NCBI GenBank assembly: GCA_027858635.1
Contig: JAQICG010000260.1
Span: forward strand, 1-17,890
DNA: 17,890 nucleotides
Source of the DNA: Gammaproteobacteria bacterium
GTDB lineage: Bacteria > Pseudomonadota > Gammaproteobacteria > SZUA-229
Direction: 5' to 3'
A program made the translations under genes and the position numbers. This document shows, piece after piece, positions 8,449 to 15,435 of the stretch. The notes below the pieces were generated by a model that did not search any database, had not been told where the DNA came from, and was given only the letters and a program-made list of their open reading frames with translations. Each line of letters begins with the position of its first letter. The first letter of the stretch is position 1.

Positions 8449-9435
8449 TCATTGCGGCAACTTCACCTGCAGCGACTCTGGCCACTCACTATTTTGATCG
8501 AGCCGCACATAAGCTACGCCCGGCAAGCCGGTTTTTACCCTTTTAATACGTTCTTTAAGGAGTTCAGGATCAATCTTCACCTTGATACGAAACATCAGCT
8601 TCTCACGCTCGCTACGGGTTTCTACTTCCCTCGGCGTAAACTGCGCTTCGGGTGCAACGAAAGACACCGTTGCCGGGACTGTGAACAGTGGCATGGCATC
8701 AATTTTTATGCGGGCCTCTGAGCCGACGGTCACTTTCCCCACCTGGTTTGTGGGCAGATAGATGGTCATGTACACATCGGTCAGCTCAAGCACAGTCAGT
8801 ACCTTGCCGCCGGCAGGCAGTATTTCCCTCGGCTCTGCCAGGCGATACAGAACCCGACCGGGAATCGGTGTTTTTAGCACACTGTCATCAATGTCGATGT
8901 TGAGTCGCTCGGTTCTGGCGACGGCAGCTTCGATGGCGGCTTCGGATTGAACAACCTTGACCCGCGCGGCACGCAATGCCGCTTCTGCAGAGTCTTTGGC
9001 AGTACGACTCTGATCAACTTTCTCCTGGGAAATGTGGCCATTTTTGACCAGCTGCAGTGCACGTTTCAATTCTGCCGTGGCATACACCAGCTCGCTTTTA
9101 CGTTGCGCAACAATGGCATCGGCATAATTTTCACCCTCGCGGGCTTCCCGTAATACGGCGTTTGCCTCACGCAGTTCGGCTTCCAGATCCTTCGTGTCCA
9201 TACGTGCCAGTGCCTGACCTGACTCAACCATGTCACCCTCGTTGACCAGTACGTCTAAAATACGACCGGAATGTTTGGTGGCGATATCATATTCCCTGGC
9301 CTCAATGCGGCCATTGCCAGAGGCGAAGCCTGCGGGTAAAGCCGGTGTTTGAATGTATTGCCACAGCAACCAGCCCCCGATTACTGCAAGGGCTATAACT
9401 ACGCCAATTATTATTTGCTTAATGCCTTTTTTCAT
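8449..9435 (-). CDS. yhiI: HlyD-family membrane-fusion (periplasmic adaptor) protein, YhiI-like
   Basis: This 328-aa protein has one N-terminal membrane anchor (IKQIIIGVVIALAVIGGWLLWQYI, about residues 5-28) and a biotinyl-lipoyl-like segment (KHSGRILDVLVNEGDMVESGQALARMD). A long coiled-coil hairpin covers about residues 85-180, followed by the second lipoyl half and beta-barrel domain. It would link the inner-membrane ABC exporter to an outer-membrane channel, although no outer-membrane factor is encoded here. The ATG at 9435 follows a strong GGAGG. The gene is first in the operon and 53 bp ahead of rbbA. Confidence 0.9.
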   Translation of the reverse strand: MKKGIKQIIIGVVIALAVIGGWLLWQYIQTPALPAGFASGNGRIEAREYDIATKHSGRILDVLVNEGDMVESGQALARMDTKDLEAELREANAVLREAREGENYADAIVAQRKSELVYATAELKRALQLVKNGHISQEKVDQSRTAKDSAEAALRAARVKVVQSEAAIEAAVARTERLNIDIDDSVLKTPIPGRVLYRLAEPREILPAGGKVLTVLELTDVYMTIYLPTNQVGKVTVGSEARIKIDAMPLFTVPATVSFVAPEAQFTPREVETRSEREKLMFRIKVKIDPELLKERIKRVKTGLPGVAYVRLDQNSEWPESLQVKLPQ

Positions 9436-9465
9436 TATTTACAAACCTCCATCACTTTAGCGTTA

Positions 9466-9477
9466 TGCTAATTAGCA
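9466..9477. promoter_or_regulatory. Perfect 12-bp palindrome upstream of yhiI, possible operator
   Basis: TGCTAATTAGCA lies 31 bp upstream of the yhiI start, a position suitable for a dimeric repressor. No TetR-type or other repressor gene for it is in this window. Confidence 0.35.
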
Positions 9478-9580
9478 AAAGAATGTTATCACCAAATCCC
9501 TGTCATCATTATGAAAGCTACAGACCTTTACTAATATGGTTCAACATTAAATACTATTCAACTCGCAGAGACAGTGCCCA

Positions 9581-9607
9581 GTGCAGATTAATAAATTAGC
9601 TCTGCAC
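9581..9607. other. Hairpin in the yhiI-LOG intergenic region
   Basis: GTGCAGA (9581-9587) pairs perfectly with TCTGCAC (9601-9607) across an AT-rich 13-base loop. It lies between the yhiI promoter side and the LOG gene's 3' end. It could slow transcription or bind a regulator; neither strand has a following T-run. Confidence 0.3.
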
Positions 9608-9662
9608 AGGCAATAAACCGAAAACAACTTCTACCACGATTATCGCACAGTTTTAACCCATA

Positions 9663-9678
9663 CCAGGCTAATGCCTGG
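9663..9678 (-). terminator. Hairpin just past the LOG gene stop
   Basis: CCAGGC-TAAT-GCCTGG is a perfect 6-bp stem with a 4-base loop, ten bases downstream of the stop of the 9688-10464 gene. The bases after it on the minus strand (TATGGGTTAAAAC) are not a clear T-run, so it may only partly terminate transcription. Confidence 0.4.
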
Positions 9679-9687
9679 AGACAATAC

Positions 9688-10464
9688 CTAGACTGGAGGC
9701 ACACCTTGATAGAAATTCTGCAACACGGCTATTGCCTCGTCTGCGGTATCCACAATAGTGAATTTATCTAGATCCTGTCGGCTTATCATTCCCTCCTCAA
9801 CCAGAAACTCGAAGTCGATCACTCGACGCCAGAACCGTTCACCGACCAGAACGACCGGCATTGGCCTGACCTTGCCTGTCTGTATCAGCGTGAGCGTTTC
9901 GAACAGCTCGTCGAATGTTCCATAGCCCCCAGGAAAAGCAACCATCGCCCTGGCACGCAACAGGAAATGCATCTTACGCAGACCAAAATAACGAAACTGG
10001 AAACACAAATCCGGACTGATATATGAATTCGGTTCCTGCTCATGCGGCAAAGTAATGTTAAGGCCAATACTGCGCGCACCGGCGTCGAAAGCACCTCGAT
10101 TAGCCGCTTCCATAATTCCCGGCCCACCACCCGTCACCACGACAAAATCACGGCGACCTTCTTGCTGAAAGCGACGCGAGACAGTCTTGCTGAAGCGTCG
10201 CGCCTCCTCGTAGTAACGCGAGTATTCAAGTTGCCGACGGGCGTAACTGATCTCTGTCTCTAACGCTGGATCGCCGGACTGTGATCGAGCGCGATCCTCC
10301 AACGCCACCAGATTTGCTCGTGCGCGATCCTCCAACGCCACCAGATTTGCTCGTGCCTGCATCGGTGATAACAGACGGGCGCTACCAAATACAACAATCG
10401 TGGAGTGTACATTCTGCTGGCGCAGGTAATGCTCGGGTTTCAACAGCTCCAACTGTAACCGCAC
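9688..10464 (-). CDS. LOG-family (TIGR00730-type) Rossmann-fold protein
   Basis: The core of a LOG/lysine-decarboxylase-like protein is intact: TIVVFGSAR (22-30), GGGPGIMEAANRGAFDAG (112-129) and PGGYGTFDE (178-186). This family includes cytokinin-activating nucleoside 5'-monophosphate phosphoribohydrolases, but many bacterial members have no proven substrate. The only start in this frame is the GTG at 10464. Family-like sequence in the same frame (YEDQDFLVSDELRPV) continues upstream of it to 10509, so the GTG is probably not the native start. The original start seems to be an ATG at 10571, now separated by a frameshift. Residues 37-58 contain a tandem 11-aa duplication. It is the last gene of a three-gene operon. 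Confidence 0.8.
   Translation of the reverse strand: MRLQLELLKPEHYLRQQNVHSTIVVFGSARLLSPMQARANLVALEDRARANLVALEDRARSQSGDPALETEISYARRQLEYSRYYEEARRFSKTVSRRFQQEGRRDFVVVTGGGPGIMEAANRGAFDAGARSIGLNITLPHEQEPNSYISPDLCFQFRYFGLRKMHFLLRARAMVAFPGGYGTFDELFETLTLIQTGKVRPMPVVLVGERFWRRVIDFEFLVEEGMISRQDLDKFTIVDTADEAIAVLQNFYQGVPPV
10289..10354. repeat. 33-bp tandem duplication inside the LOG gene
   Basis: Two identical 33-bp copies (10289-10321 and 10322-10354, each starting GCGCGATCCTCC) encode ARANLVALEDR twice in a row. The length is a multiple of three, so the frame is kept and one N-terminal helix is lengthened by 11 residues. The perfect identity suggests recent replication slippage. Confidence 0.9.
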
Positions 10465-10571
10465 CGGTCGCAGCTCATCGCTTACCAGAAAATCCTGATC
10501 CTCATAGAGCTACCGTCCATGATCGCCGCTATGCGTCGCCTGCGTTCACGTTCGGAAGCGATATCATCCAT
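10465..10571 (-). pseudogene. Displaced 5' end of the LOG gene (frameshift)
   Basis: An ATG at 10571 overlaps the stop of the upstream membrane-protein gene (ATGGATGA), a typical coupled arrangement. Its frame reads MDDIASERERRRRIAAIMDGSS, then goes out of frame and stops at 10482-10484. The frame used by the rest of the protein is open from 10509 and reads YEDQDFLVSDELRPV, which resembles the usual sequence before VRLQLELLKPE in this family. A one-base loss near 10500-10510 would explain both. A sequencing error has the same appearance. Confidence 0.6.
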
Positions 10572-11016
10572 TATGATCAGACCACTCTGTTAGTTCGAAA
10601 TCACTTTTCTGTCTGGGCAGCTCCAGGCGCAACACTGCCAGACCAAACCAGACCATCGCTACCACTATGGCAATGCCACCTACGAGCACCAGCACTGGCG
10701 GCACCCCGAACGCTACCTCGGTAAGTATCCCAATCGGCATCAGCATGCCTAGCAGTGTCAGCCATGAAATCGCTTTCGCCGAAAACTCACCGACAGGCAG
10801 TCGCAGTAACAGGTAGCCGACAACGATGTTAATGAAAGCAAACAGATTGCCGTGTACGTGGGCCAGCCGTGATTCGAAATGTTTGCCTATTGCGTACTCG
10901 GCAATCCACTGCTCCTTGCCGGGCGCAAAGTCACGCAGGTAGATCATCACGAAACCATAAATCATAAAACCAGCGAGAAACAGGAAACCCGTCGCGATAT
11001 TTTTTTTGCCTTGCAT
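10564..11016 (-). CDS. Four-helix membrane protein of unknown function
   Basis: I do not recognise this 150-aa protein. It has four predicted membrane segments (about residues 8-27, 51-72, 82-104 and 108-130). A small His cluster lies at the start of the second helix (His46, His53, His55 in KHFESRLAHVHGN). Histidines at a helix end, in an HVHGN context, recall heme-copper-oxidase-related membrane proteins, but that is only a suggestion. The ATG at 11016 follows AGGAG. The gene sits between a beta-CASP nuclease (55 bp upstream) and the LOG gene (8-bp overlap with its native start), so the three are very likely cotranscribed. Confidence 0.7.
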   Translation of the reverse strand: MQGKKNIATGFLFLAGFMIYGFVMIYLRDFAPGKEQWIAEYAIGKHFESRLAHVHGNLFAFINIVVGYLLLRLPVGEFSAKAISWLTLLGMLMPIGILTEVAFGVPPVLVLVGGIAIVVAMVWFGLAVLRLELPRQKSDFELTEWSDHNG

Positions 11017-11071
11017 AATATTCTCCTAAATTAGATCGCTTAGTTGAAAACAATAATAGCTACAGACAGAA

Positions 11072-12472
11072 TCATAGCTGCACACTCTGGCCTGGCTCTG
11101 GCACCGTCACTGACCAGCCATAGTCAGTTCGCAAGCGTTCTGCAAAGGTAAGTGCTGCGCTTTCTTCGCCATGCACCACGAACGTTTTCTGCGGCGGCCG
11201 CTGGAATCCACCAGTCCACTCTAAAAGTGCAGACTGGTCAGCATGTGCCGAGAATCCACCCAGCGTATGTATCGAAGCACGCACCGGGATTTCCTGGCCA
11301 AAGATACTAATTCGCTTTGCACCGTCCACCAGGCGTCGGCCAAGTGTGCCCTGTGCCTGAAAACCAGTAATCAATATCGCGCATTCACGTCGTCCAATAT
11401 TATGGTGCAGATGATGTTTGATACGGCCGGCATCGCACATGCCGCTTGCAGAAATAACAATGGCACCGGAGCGAATCTGATTCAGTGCTATGGATTCCTC
11501 GACACTGCCAACGAAATGTAAGCCCGGCAGGTTACGGCCTGCTGCGTGCCAGTCTGTGAGCTGTTGCGCCTCTTCATCAAACAAGGCCATATGTTTCATG
11601 GTAATTCGGGTCGCAGCTGTAGCCATAGGTGAGTCGACGAAAATATTAAGATTGCTCAAATCCCCCTGCTGGCTCAGCTGATGTAGATGGTAGATAATCA
11701 CCTGGGTTCGACCGACCGCAAACGCGGGTATAATCACATTGCCATTATTTTTATACAGTGTCTGCTCTATTACCTTGCCAAGCTCATCCAGGGTTGCCGG
11801 CAGATCTTTATGCATGCGATTGCCATAAGTAGATTCGATAAATAACACGTCCGCATCTTCAATCCGTGTCGGATCACGTAAAATGGGTCTTCCAGGCTGG
11901 CCCAGATCACCCGAGAAGACAAGTTTCGTGCTCTTATTATTTTGTCTGACCCAGACTTCAATAATGGCTGAGCCCAGGATATGACCGGCGTCACGGAAGC
12001 AGCAGGCGATATCTGCATGTGGCTCGAGGCGTTTGTCATATTGAACCGGATTCACCTGGATGAGGCATTGCTGTGCATCTTTCACGGTATAAATGGGTGA
12101 CGGCGGTGTGCACATGCGTGATGAAGCCTTACGCCGGTGCATAAATCGCTGCACTTCAGCTTCCTGAATATGGCCACTGTCTGGCAGCATCACCGCCAAC
12201 AGATCAGCGGTGGCCTCGGTGGCGTAAATCGGTCCGCTAAACCCCGCAAGCATGAGTTTTGGCAACAAGCCACTGTGATCAATATGCGCATGTGTCACCA
12301 GTACGAAATCGAGCGTACTCGGATCAAAAACGAATGGCTGTCGGTTGCGCATCGGTGCTTCACGCCCGCCCTGAAACATGCCACAGTCCACCAGAAAGCG
12401 AACTGTGTCCGTCTCAACAAGATAACTTGAGCCCGTGACTTCACGGGCCGCACCAAGAAAAGTAATTTTCAT
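11072..12472 (-). CDS. Metallo-beta-lactamase-fold, beta-CASP/RMMBL family nuclease-like protein
   Basis: This 466-aa cytoplasmic protein has the zinc-binding motif HAHIDHSG (His61, His63, Asp65, His66), a further ligand in DAGHILGSA, and SGDLGQPGRPIL. It has a beta-CASP insertion (VIIPAFAVGRTQVIIYHL) and a C-terminal RMMBL part with GGFSAHADQSALL and the final His motif VVHGEE. This architecture matches CPSF/Ysh1-like RNA-processing nucleases; the bacterial members of this size are mostly uncharacterised. All metal ligands appear present. The ATG at 12472 is preceded by AGAAGGA. It is the first gene of the operon with the membrane protein and LOG gene. Confidence 0.88.
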   Translation of the reverse strand: MKITFLGAAREVTGSSYLVETDTVRFLVDCGMFQGGREAPMRNRQPFVFDPSTLDFVLVTHAHIDHSGLLPKLMLAGFSGPIYATEATADLLAVMLPDSGHIQEAEVQRFMHRRKASSRMCTPPSPIYTVKDAQQCLIQVNPVQYDKRLEPHADIACCFRDAGHILGSAIIEVWVRQNNKSTKLVFSGDLGQPGRPILRDPTRIEDADVLFIESTYGNRMHKDLPATLDELGKVIEQTLYKNNGNVIIPAFAVGRTQVIIYHLHQLSQQGDLSNLNIFVDSPMATAATRITMKHMALFDEEAQQLTDWHAAGRNLPGLHFVGSVEESIALNQIRSGAIVISASGMCDAGRIKHHLHHNIGRRECAILITGFQAQGTLGRRLVDGAKRISIFGQEIPVRASIHTLGGFSAHADQSALLEWTGGFQRPPQKTFVVHGEESAALTFAERLRTDYGWSVTVPEPGQSVQL

Positions 12473-12508
12473 GATTATGTGTCCTTCTGTGTAATGTATA
12501 TATCTGCG

Positions 12509-12527
12509 TCGCTAACAGTAGTAGCGA
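12509..12527. promoter_or_regulatory. Inverted repeat in the promoter region of the beta-CASP gene
   Basis: TCGCTA (12509-12514) and TAGCGA (12522-12527) form a perfect 6-bp inverted repeat with a 7-bp spacer, about 37 bp before the start codon. This could be an operator or part of a leader hairpin. Confidence 0.3.
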
Positions 12528-12560
12528 TTTGTTTTAGTATGCTGACTTATTCCGTGCCCA

Positions 12561-12597
12561 GGAAAACAAAGGGCGCATTGAGGTCACACGCCCTTTG
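12561..12597 (-). terminator. Rho-independent terminator, minus strand
   Basis: CAAAGGGCG and CGCCCTTTG form a perfect 9-bp stem with a 13-base loop. On the minus strand the stem is followed by TTTTCC. It would end transcripts coming from the small secreted-protein gene and isolate the beta-CASP operon. Other than this and the hairpin at 12712-12734, the noncoding stretch 12473-12777 shows no gene I can support. Confidence 0.55.
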
Positions 12598-12711
12598 CTG
12601 AAACGAATCCTGCGTGATACCCCGGCTTCCGGAAATACCTGCATGAAAAATGATGATCTATTTTCAGAAGTCATATCTCATGTCTACGATAAACCAATCG
12701 ATGCAACGGGC

Positions 12712-12734
12712 AACACAAAAACGATATTTGTGTT
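12712..12734. other. Hairpin downstream of the small secreted-protein gene
   Basis: AACACAAA (12712-12719) pairs with TTTGTGTT (12727-12734) over a 7-base loop, 43 bp past the stop of the 12778-13131 gene. It lacks a T-run and may protect the 3' end of the transcript or act as a weak terminator. Confidence 0.3.
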
Positions 12735-12777
12735 TGGTAACCAACAGACTTATTTGTATAAGGTAATTTTGTTGATA

Positions 12778-13131
12778 TCACTGTCTATACTTACCACCGC
12801 CGCCCTGTCGTGAACCATAACCACTGCCATAACCTCCACCACCACTACTATTACCCTGTCCGTAGCGATTCTGGCTGCTACTGCCATCAGCTGAATCCTG
12901 GCCTCCCATTTGTTGAAAACTCGATCTTTCATCGTCACTCATTGACTGCACACGGTTACGCATTTCAGTGCGATAGCTATTTTGATCCTCTGATGATAAC
13001 TCTCTGGTCTGAGATCTCATGTTCATTAGTTCTTCAGTCGACATACTGGAATAATCAGCCGCAACGGCTGTATTTATTACACCAAGACCTATAAGCGCTA
13101 TAATTCCGATTCTGTATTTTTTCTGTTTCAT
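12778..13131 (-). CDS. Small secreted Ser/Gly/Gln-rich protein, possible stress-sensor accessory
   Basis: This 117-aa protein has a clear signal peptide (MKQKKYRIGIIALIGLGVINTAVAA), so it is exported. Residues about 28-75 are helical and carry two related units, ELSSEDQNSYRTEMRNRV and SMSDDERSSFQQM. The tail (about 78-117) is low-complexity Gly/Ser/Gln with GGGGYGSGYGSRQGGGG. I do not recognise the family. The gene is divergent from the regulator-kinase pair and shares its control region, as cpxP does with cpxRA; a periplasmic accessory role is an inference from position and helix style. The ATG follows AAGAGGAAA. Confidence 0.7.
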   Translation of the reverse strand: MKQKKYRIGIIALIGLGVINTAVAADYSSMSTEELMNMRSQTRELSSEDQNSYRTEMRNRVQSMSDDERSSFQQMGGQDSADGSSSQNRYGQGNSSGGGGYGSGYGSRQGGGGKYRQ

Positions 13132-13226
13132 AAAGATTTTCCTCTTGTCAGTTAGTGGTGTGACTTGCTACTGTATGCATCCCGCTGATGCCACATATTC
13201 AATTCACGCTAAGCATGATAGGTTCG

Positions 13227-13277
13227 AACTGTTTCACAAACATTTCAATATCACAGTAATTTGTTACAAATTGTTTC
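13227..13277. promoter_or_regulatory. Candidate OmpR-type operator cluster between the divergent genes
   Basis: Direct half-sites GTTTC (13231-13235) and ATTTC (13242-13246) are 11 bp apart, and GTTAC (13263-13267) and GTTTC (13273-13277) are 10 bp apart. This fits tandem binding of an OmpR/PhoB-class dimer. The words AACTGTTTCA (13227-13236) and ACAGTAAT (13253-13260) recur upstream of the TPR gene. The cluster is about 20-70 bp before the regulator's GTG and 95-145 bp before the small secreted gene, so autoregulation of both directions is likely. Confidence 0.5.
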
Positions 13278-13297
13278 TAACTTTTTTGAGGTAAGCG

Positions 13298-14047
13298 GTG
13301 ACAAAACATAATGAGCATTCTGCACCGACAATTTTGATTGTTGATGACGATCCTAAACTGCAGCAACTGCTATCACGCTATCTTGGTGAGCAGGGTTATG
13401 TCACAGCCGTTGCAGGCGATGGCGTAGCAATGGATAACTGGTTACAGCACAACCATCCCGACCTGATCATTATGGATTTGATGCTACCTGGTGAGGATGG
13501 CCTTTCCCTTGCGCAAAGACTGCGCAGTTCGAAAAAGATACCGCTCATCATGCTATCTGCACGCGGCGAAGAAGTTGACCGCATTATCGGACTGGAAATG
13601 GGCGCAGATGATTATCTCCCAAAACCGTTCAACCCGCGCGAGTTACTGGCCAGGATACGCGCGGTGTTACGACGCAACACCACTGACAGTCAGACAGAAA
13701 TCACTTCCACCGGGCAGGTGTTATGCTTTGGTGAATTCAGTCTTGATGTCGAACGAAAACTTCTGTTCCGCTTAAATGAAGAAGTTGCGCTAACAACCGG
13801 TGAAATAACGCTGCTAATCGTACTGGCACAGCACCCTGACCGTGTATTGAGTCGTGATCAACTGATGGATATGATCACTGGCCATAATCATGAGCCGTTT
13901 GATCGCAGTATTGATGTTCGCATTACCCGTTTACGGCATAAGATTGAGGCGAATCCGTCATCTCCGCAGTTTATTCGTACTGTCTGGGGTCAGGGCTATC
14001 GATTTACAGCCAGAGGGGATCAAACAGAGAAAAAAATACAGCCATAA
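13298..14047 (+). CDS. OmpR-family two-component response regulator
   Basis: This 249-aa protein has a receiver domain with acidic pocket Asp16-Asp18 (VDDDP), phosphoacceptor Asp60 (IIMDLMLPGEDG), Ser87 (IMLSARG) and Lys109 (LPKPF). A winged-helix DNA-binding domain of the OmpR class follows (TTGEITLLIVLAQHPDRVLSRDQL, then RSIDVRITRLRHKIE and the wing FIRTVWGQGYRF). The start is a GTG behind GAGGTAAGC; no in-frame ATG fits better. It likely binds the GTTTC/GTTAC half-sites just upstream. Its stop overlaps the kinase start by one base (TAATG), so the pair is translationally coupled. Confidence 0.95.
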   Translation: MTKHNEHSAPTILIVDDDPKLQQLLSRYLGEQGYVTAVAGDGVAMDNWLQHNHPDLIIMDLMLPGEDGLSLAQRLRSSKKIPLIMLSARGEEVDRIIGLEMGADDYLPKPFNPRELLARIRAVLRRNTTDSQTEITSTGQVLCFGEFSLDVERKLLFRLNEEVALTTGEITLLIVLAQHPDRVLSRDQLMDMITGHNHEPFDRSIDVRITRLRHKIEANPSSPQFIRTVWGQGYRFTARGDQTEKKIQP

Positions 14048-15348
14048 TGAAATTACCAAATTCACTTTTTTTTCGCACAGCAACAACACTAACCATTGCC
14101 TCATTAGTGCTAGTCGGCATTACGATGGCATCCCTTGCCAGGTTTGTTGTTATCCCTGTAAGCAAACAATCTGCAGATGACCTGGCGGCATTACTTATCC
14201 TGTCTGCCCAGACCTGGGTTGAACTTCCTCCACAAACCCGCCCGTTTTTTGAGCATGAGTTACTTGAAATTCATCAATTAAAACTGATACACACACCTGT
14301 TACTTTGACCCCACTCAAACAACTAAACCCATACCTGGATTTTCTTGAAGAGGCCATTGAGCATCGTCTGGGCAATCCGGTCACTATCGGTTATAACCAG
14401 GAACACAGCGACTCGATTGAGGTTGATATTCCAATGGCAGAGCATAAGCTGCATTTTAGTTTTCCTGCTGATCGTGTAGGTGCCCGTCCGCCATTTGCAC
14501 TACTCTCCATTTCTATCGCGATCCTGTTACTTGCCATAATCACCGCGCTGATTCTGGCACTGCGCTTATCCAGACCACTGGCCGTATTGTCTGCTGCAAC
14601 TACGGTGGTTGGAAGGGGTAAGAAACAGCTGGCCTTACCTGAAACCGGTCCGGATGAAATCATTAACCTGTCACAGAAGTTTAATCACATGGCCAGGGAG
14701 GTTGCCGAACTGCTGGAAAACCGCACCACACTACTCGCTGGAATTTCACATGACCTGCGAACGCCATTGACTCGCCTTAAACTAACACTGGAACTCATGC
14801 CCGAGTCAGTTGAAAGTGAATTCAGACAAAGTCTGACCGAAGATATCGATGAAATTGAACATCGCCTTCGTGAAGTTTTGCAACTGGCACGCGGGGTCGA
14901 ACAACAGGAACAGGCGCAGGAACTGGATCTGGGAAAACTTATCATTGAGGTAATATCCGGGCACCAGCACGACGGGGCACAGATCCATTACGACCCCGTT
15001 ACACCTGTTGTCCATTCTGTTCCCAGAGAAACTTTGAAACGAATTCTGAACAACCTGCTGGAAAATGCAGTCCGTTATGGCGAGCAGAAACCCATTAGCG
15101 TTCAGCTACAGCAGGAAATTAACGGGCAGCCGAGAATTTGTATATTTGATCAGGGGCCGGGCATTCCTGAAGAAGAATGAGAAGCGGTATTTCGTCCATT
15201 TTATCGCTTGGAGAATTCCCGTAGCCAGGCTACAGGTGGTAGCGGACTTGGCCTGGCCATCGTGCAACAGCTCTGCATTGCACAGGGCTGGAAAATTACA
15301 TTACAGGCTCGGCACGAAGGTGGTACTGCGGCATGCCTGCAACTATAA
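14047..15348 (+). pseudogene. EnvZ-like sensor histidine kinase with in-frame TGA
   Basis: Two membrane segments (about residues 10-36 and 150-172) bracket a periplasmic sensor region. They are followed by HAMP, an H-box with His235 (GISHDLRTPLTRLKL), an N-box (ILNNLLENAVRYG) and a G1 box (DQGPGIPEEE). A TGA at 15178-15180 ends the protein at 377 aa. The same frame then continues without another stop through EAVFRPFYRLENSR and the G2 box GGSGLGLAIVQQL to TAA at 15346-15348. The full frame is 434 codons including the TGA, close to EnvZ. The TGA replaces a codon that could be CGA (Arg) by one transition. Without the G2 box, ATP binding should fail, so the kinase is probably inactive unless read through or the base is an error. 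Confidence 0.85.
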
Positions 15349-15435
15349 AAGGCTGTTATTCATAAAAGCATAATATGGATTAAACGACCGCCCAGGCCGG
15401 ATAAAAGACAGCTAGTGAAATCTAAAACTTACTTG

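Noticed and set aside
12712..12734. Hairpin considered as the main terminator of the small secreted gene
   Set aside because: It has no T-run; the 9-bp hairpin at 12561-12597 with TTTTCC is the better candidate.
12595..12813. Plus-strand open frame with a C-terminal hydrophobic stretch (MKNDDLFSEVISHVYD from an ATG at 12643)
   Set aside because: It has a weak start region, begins near the terminator hairpin and overlaps the 3' end of the better supported secreted-protein gene on the other strand; no recognisable family.
15178..15180. TGA in the kinase as a selenocysteine codon
   Set aside because: Histidine kinases are not known selenoproteins, the position is normally not a catalytic Cys, and no convincing downstream SECIS-like hairpin was seen; a nonsense change or sequencing error is simpler.
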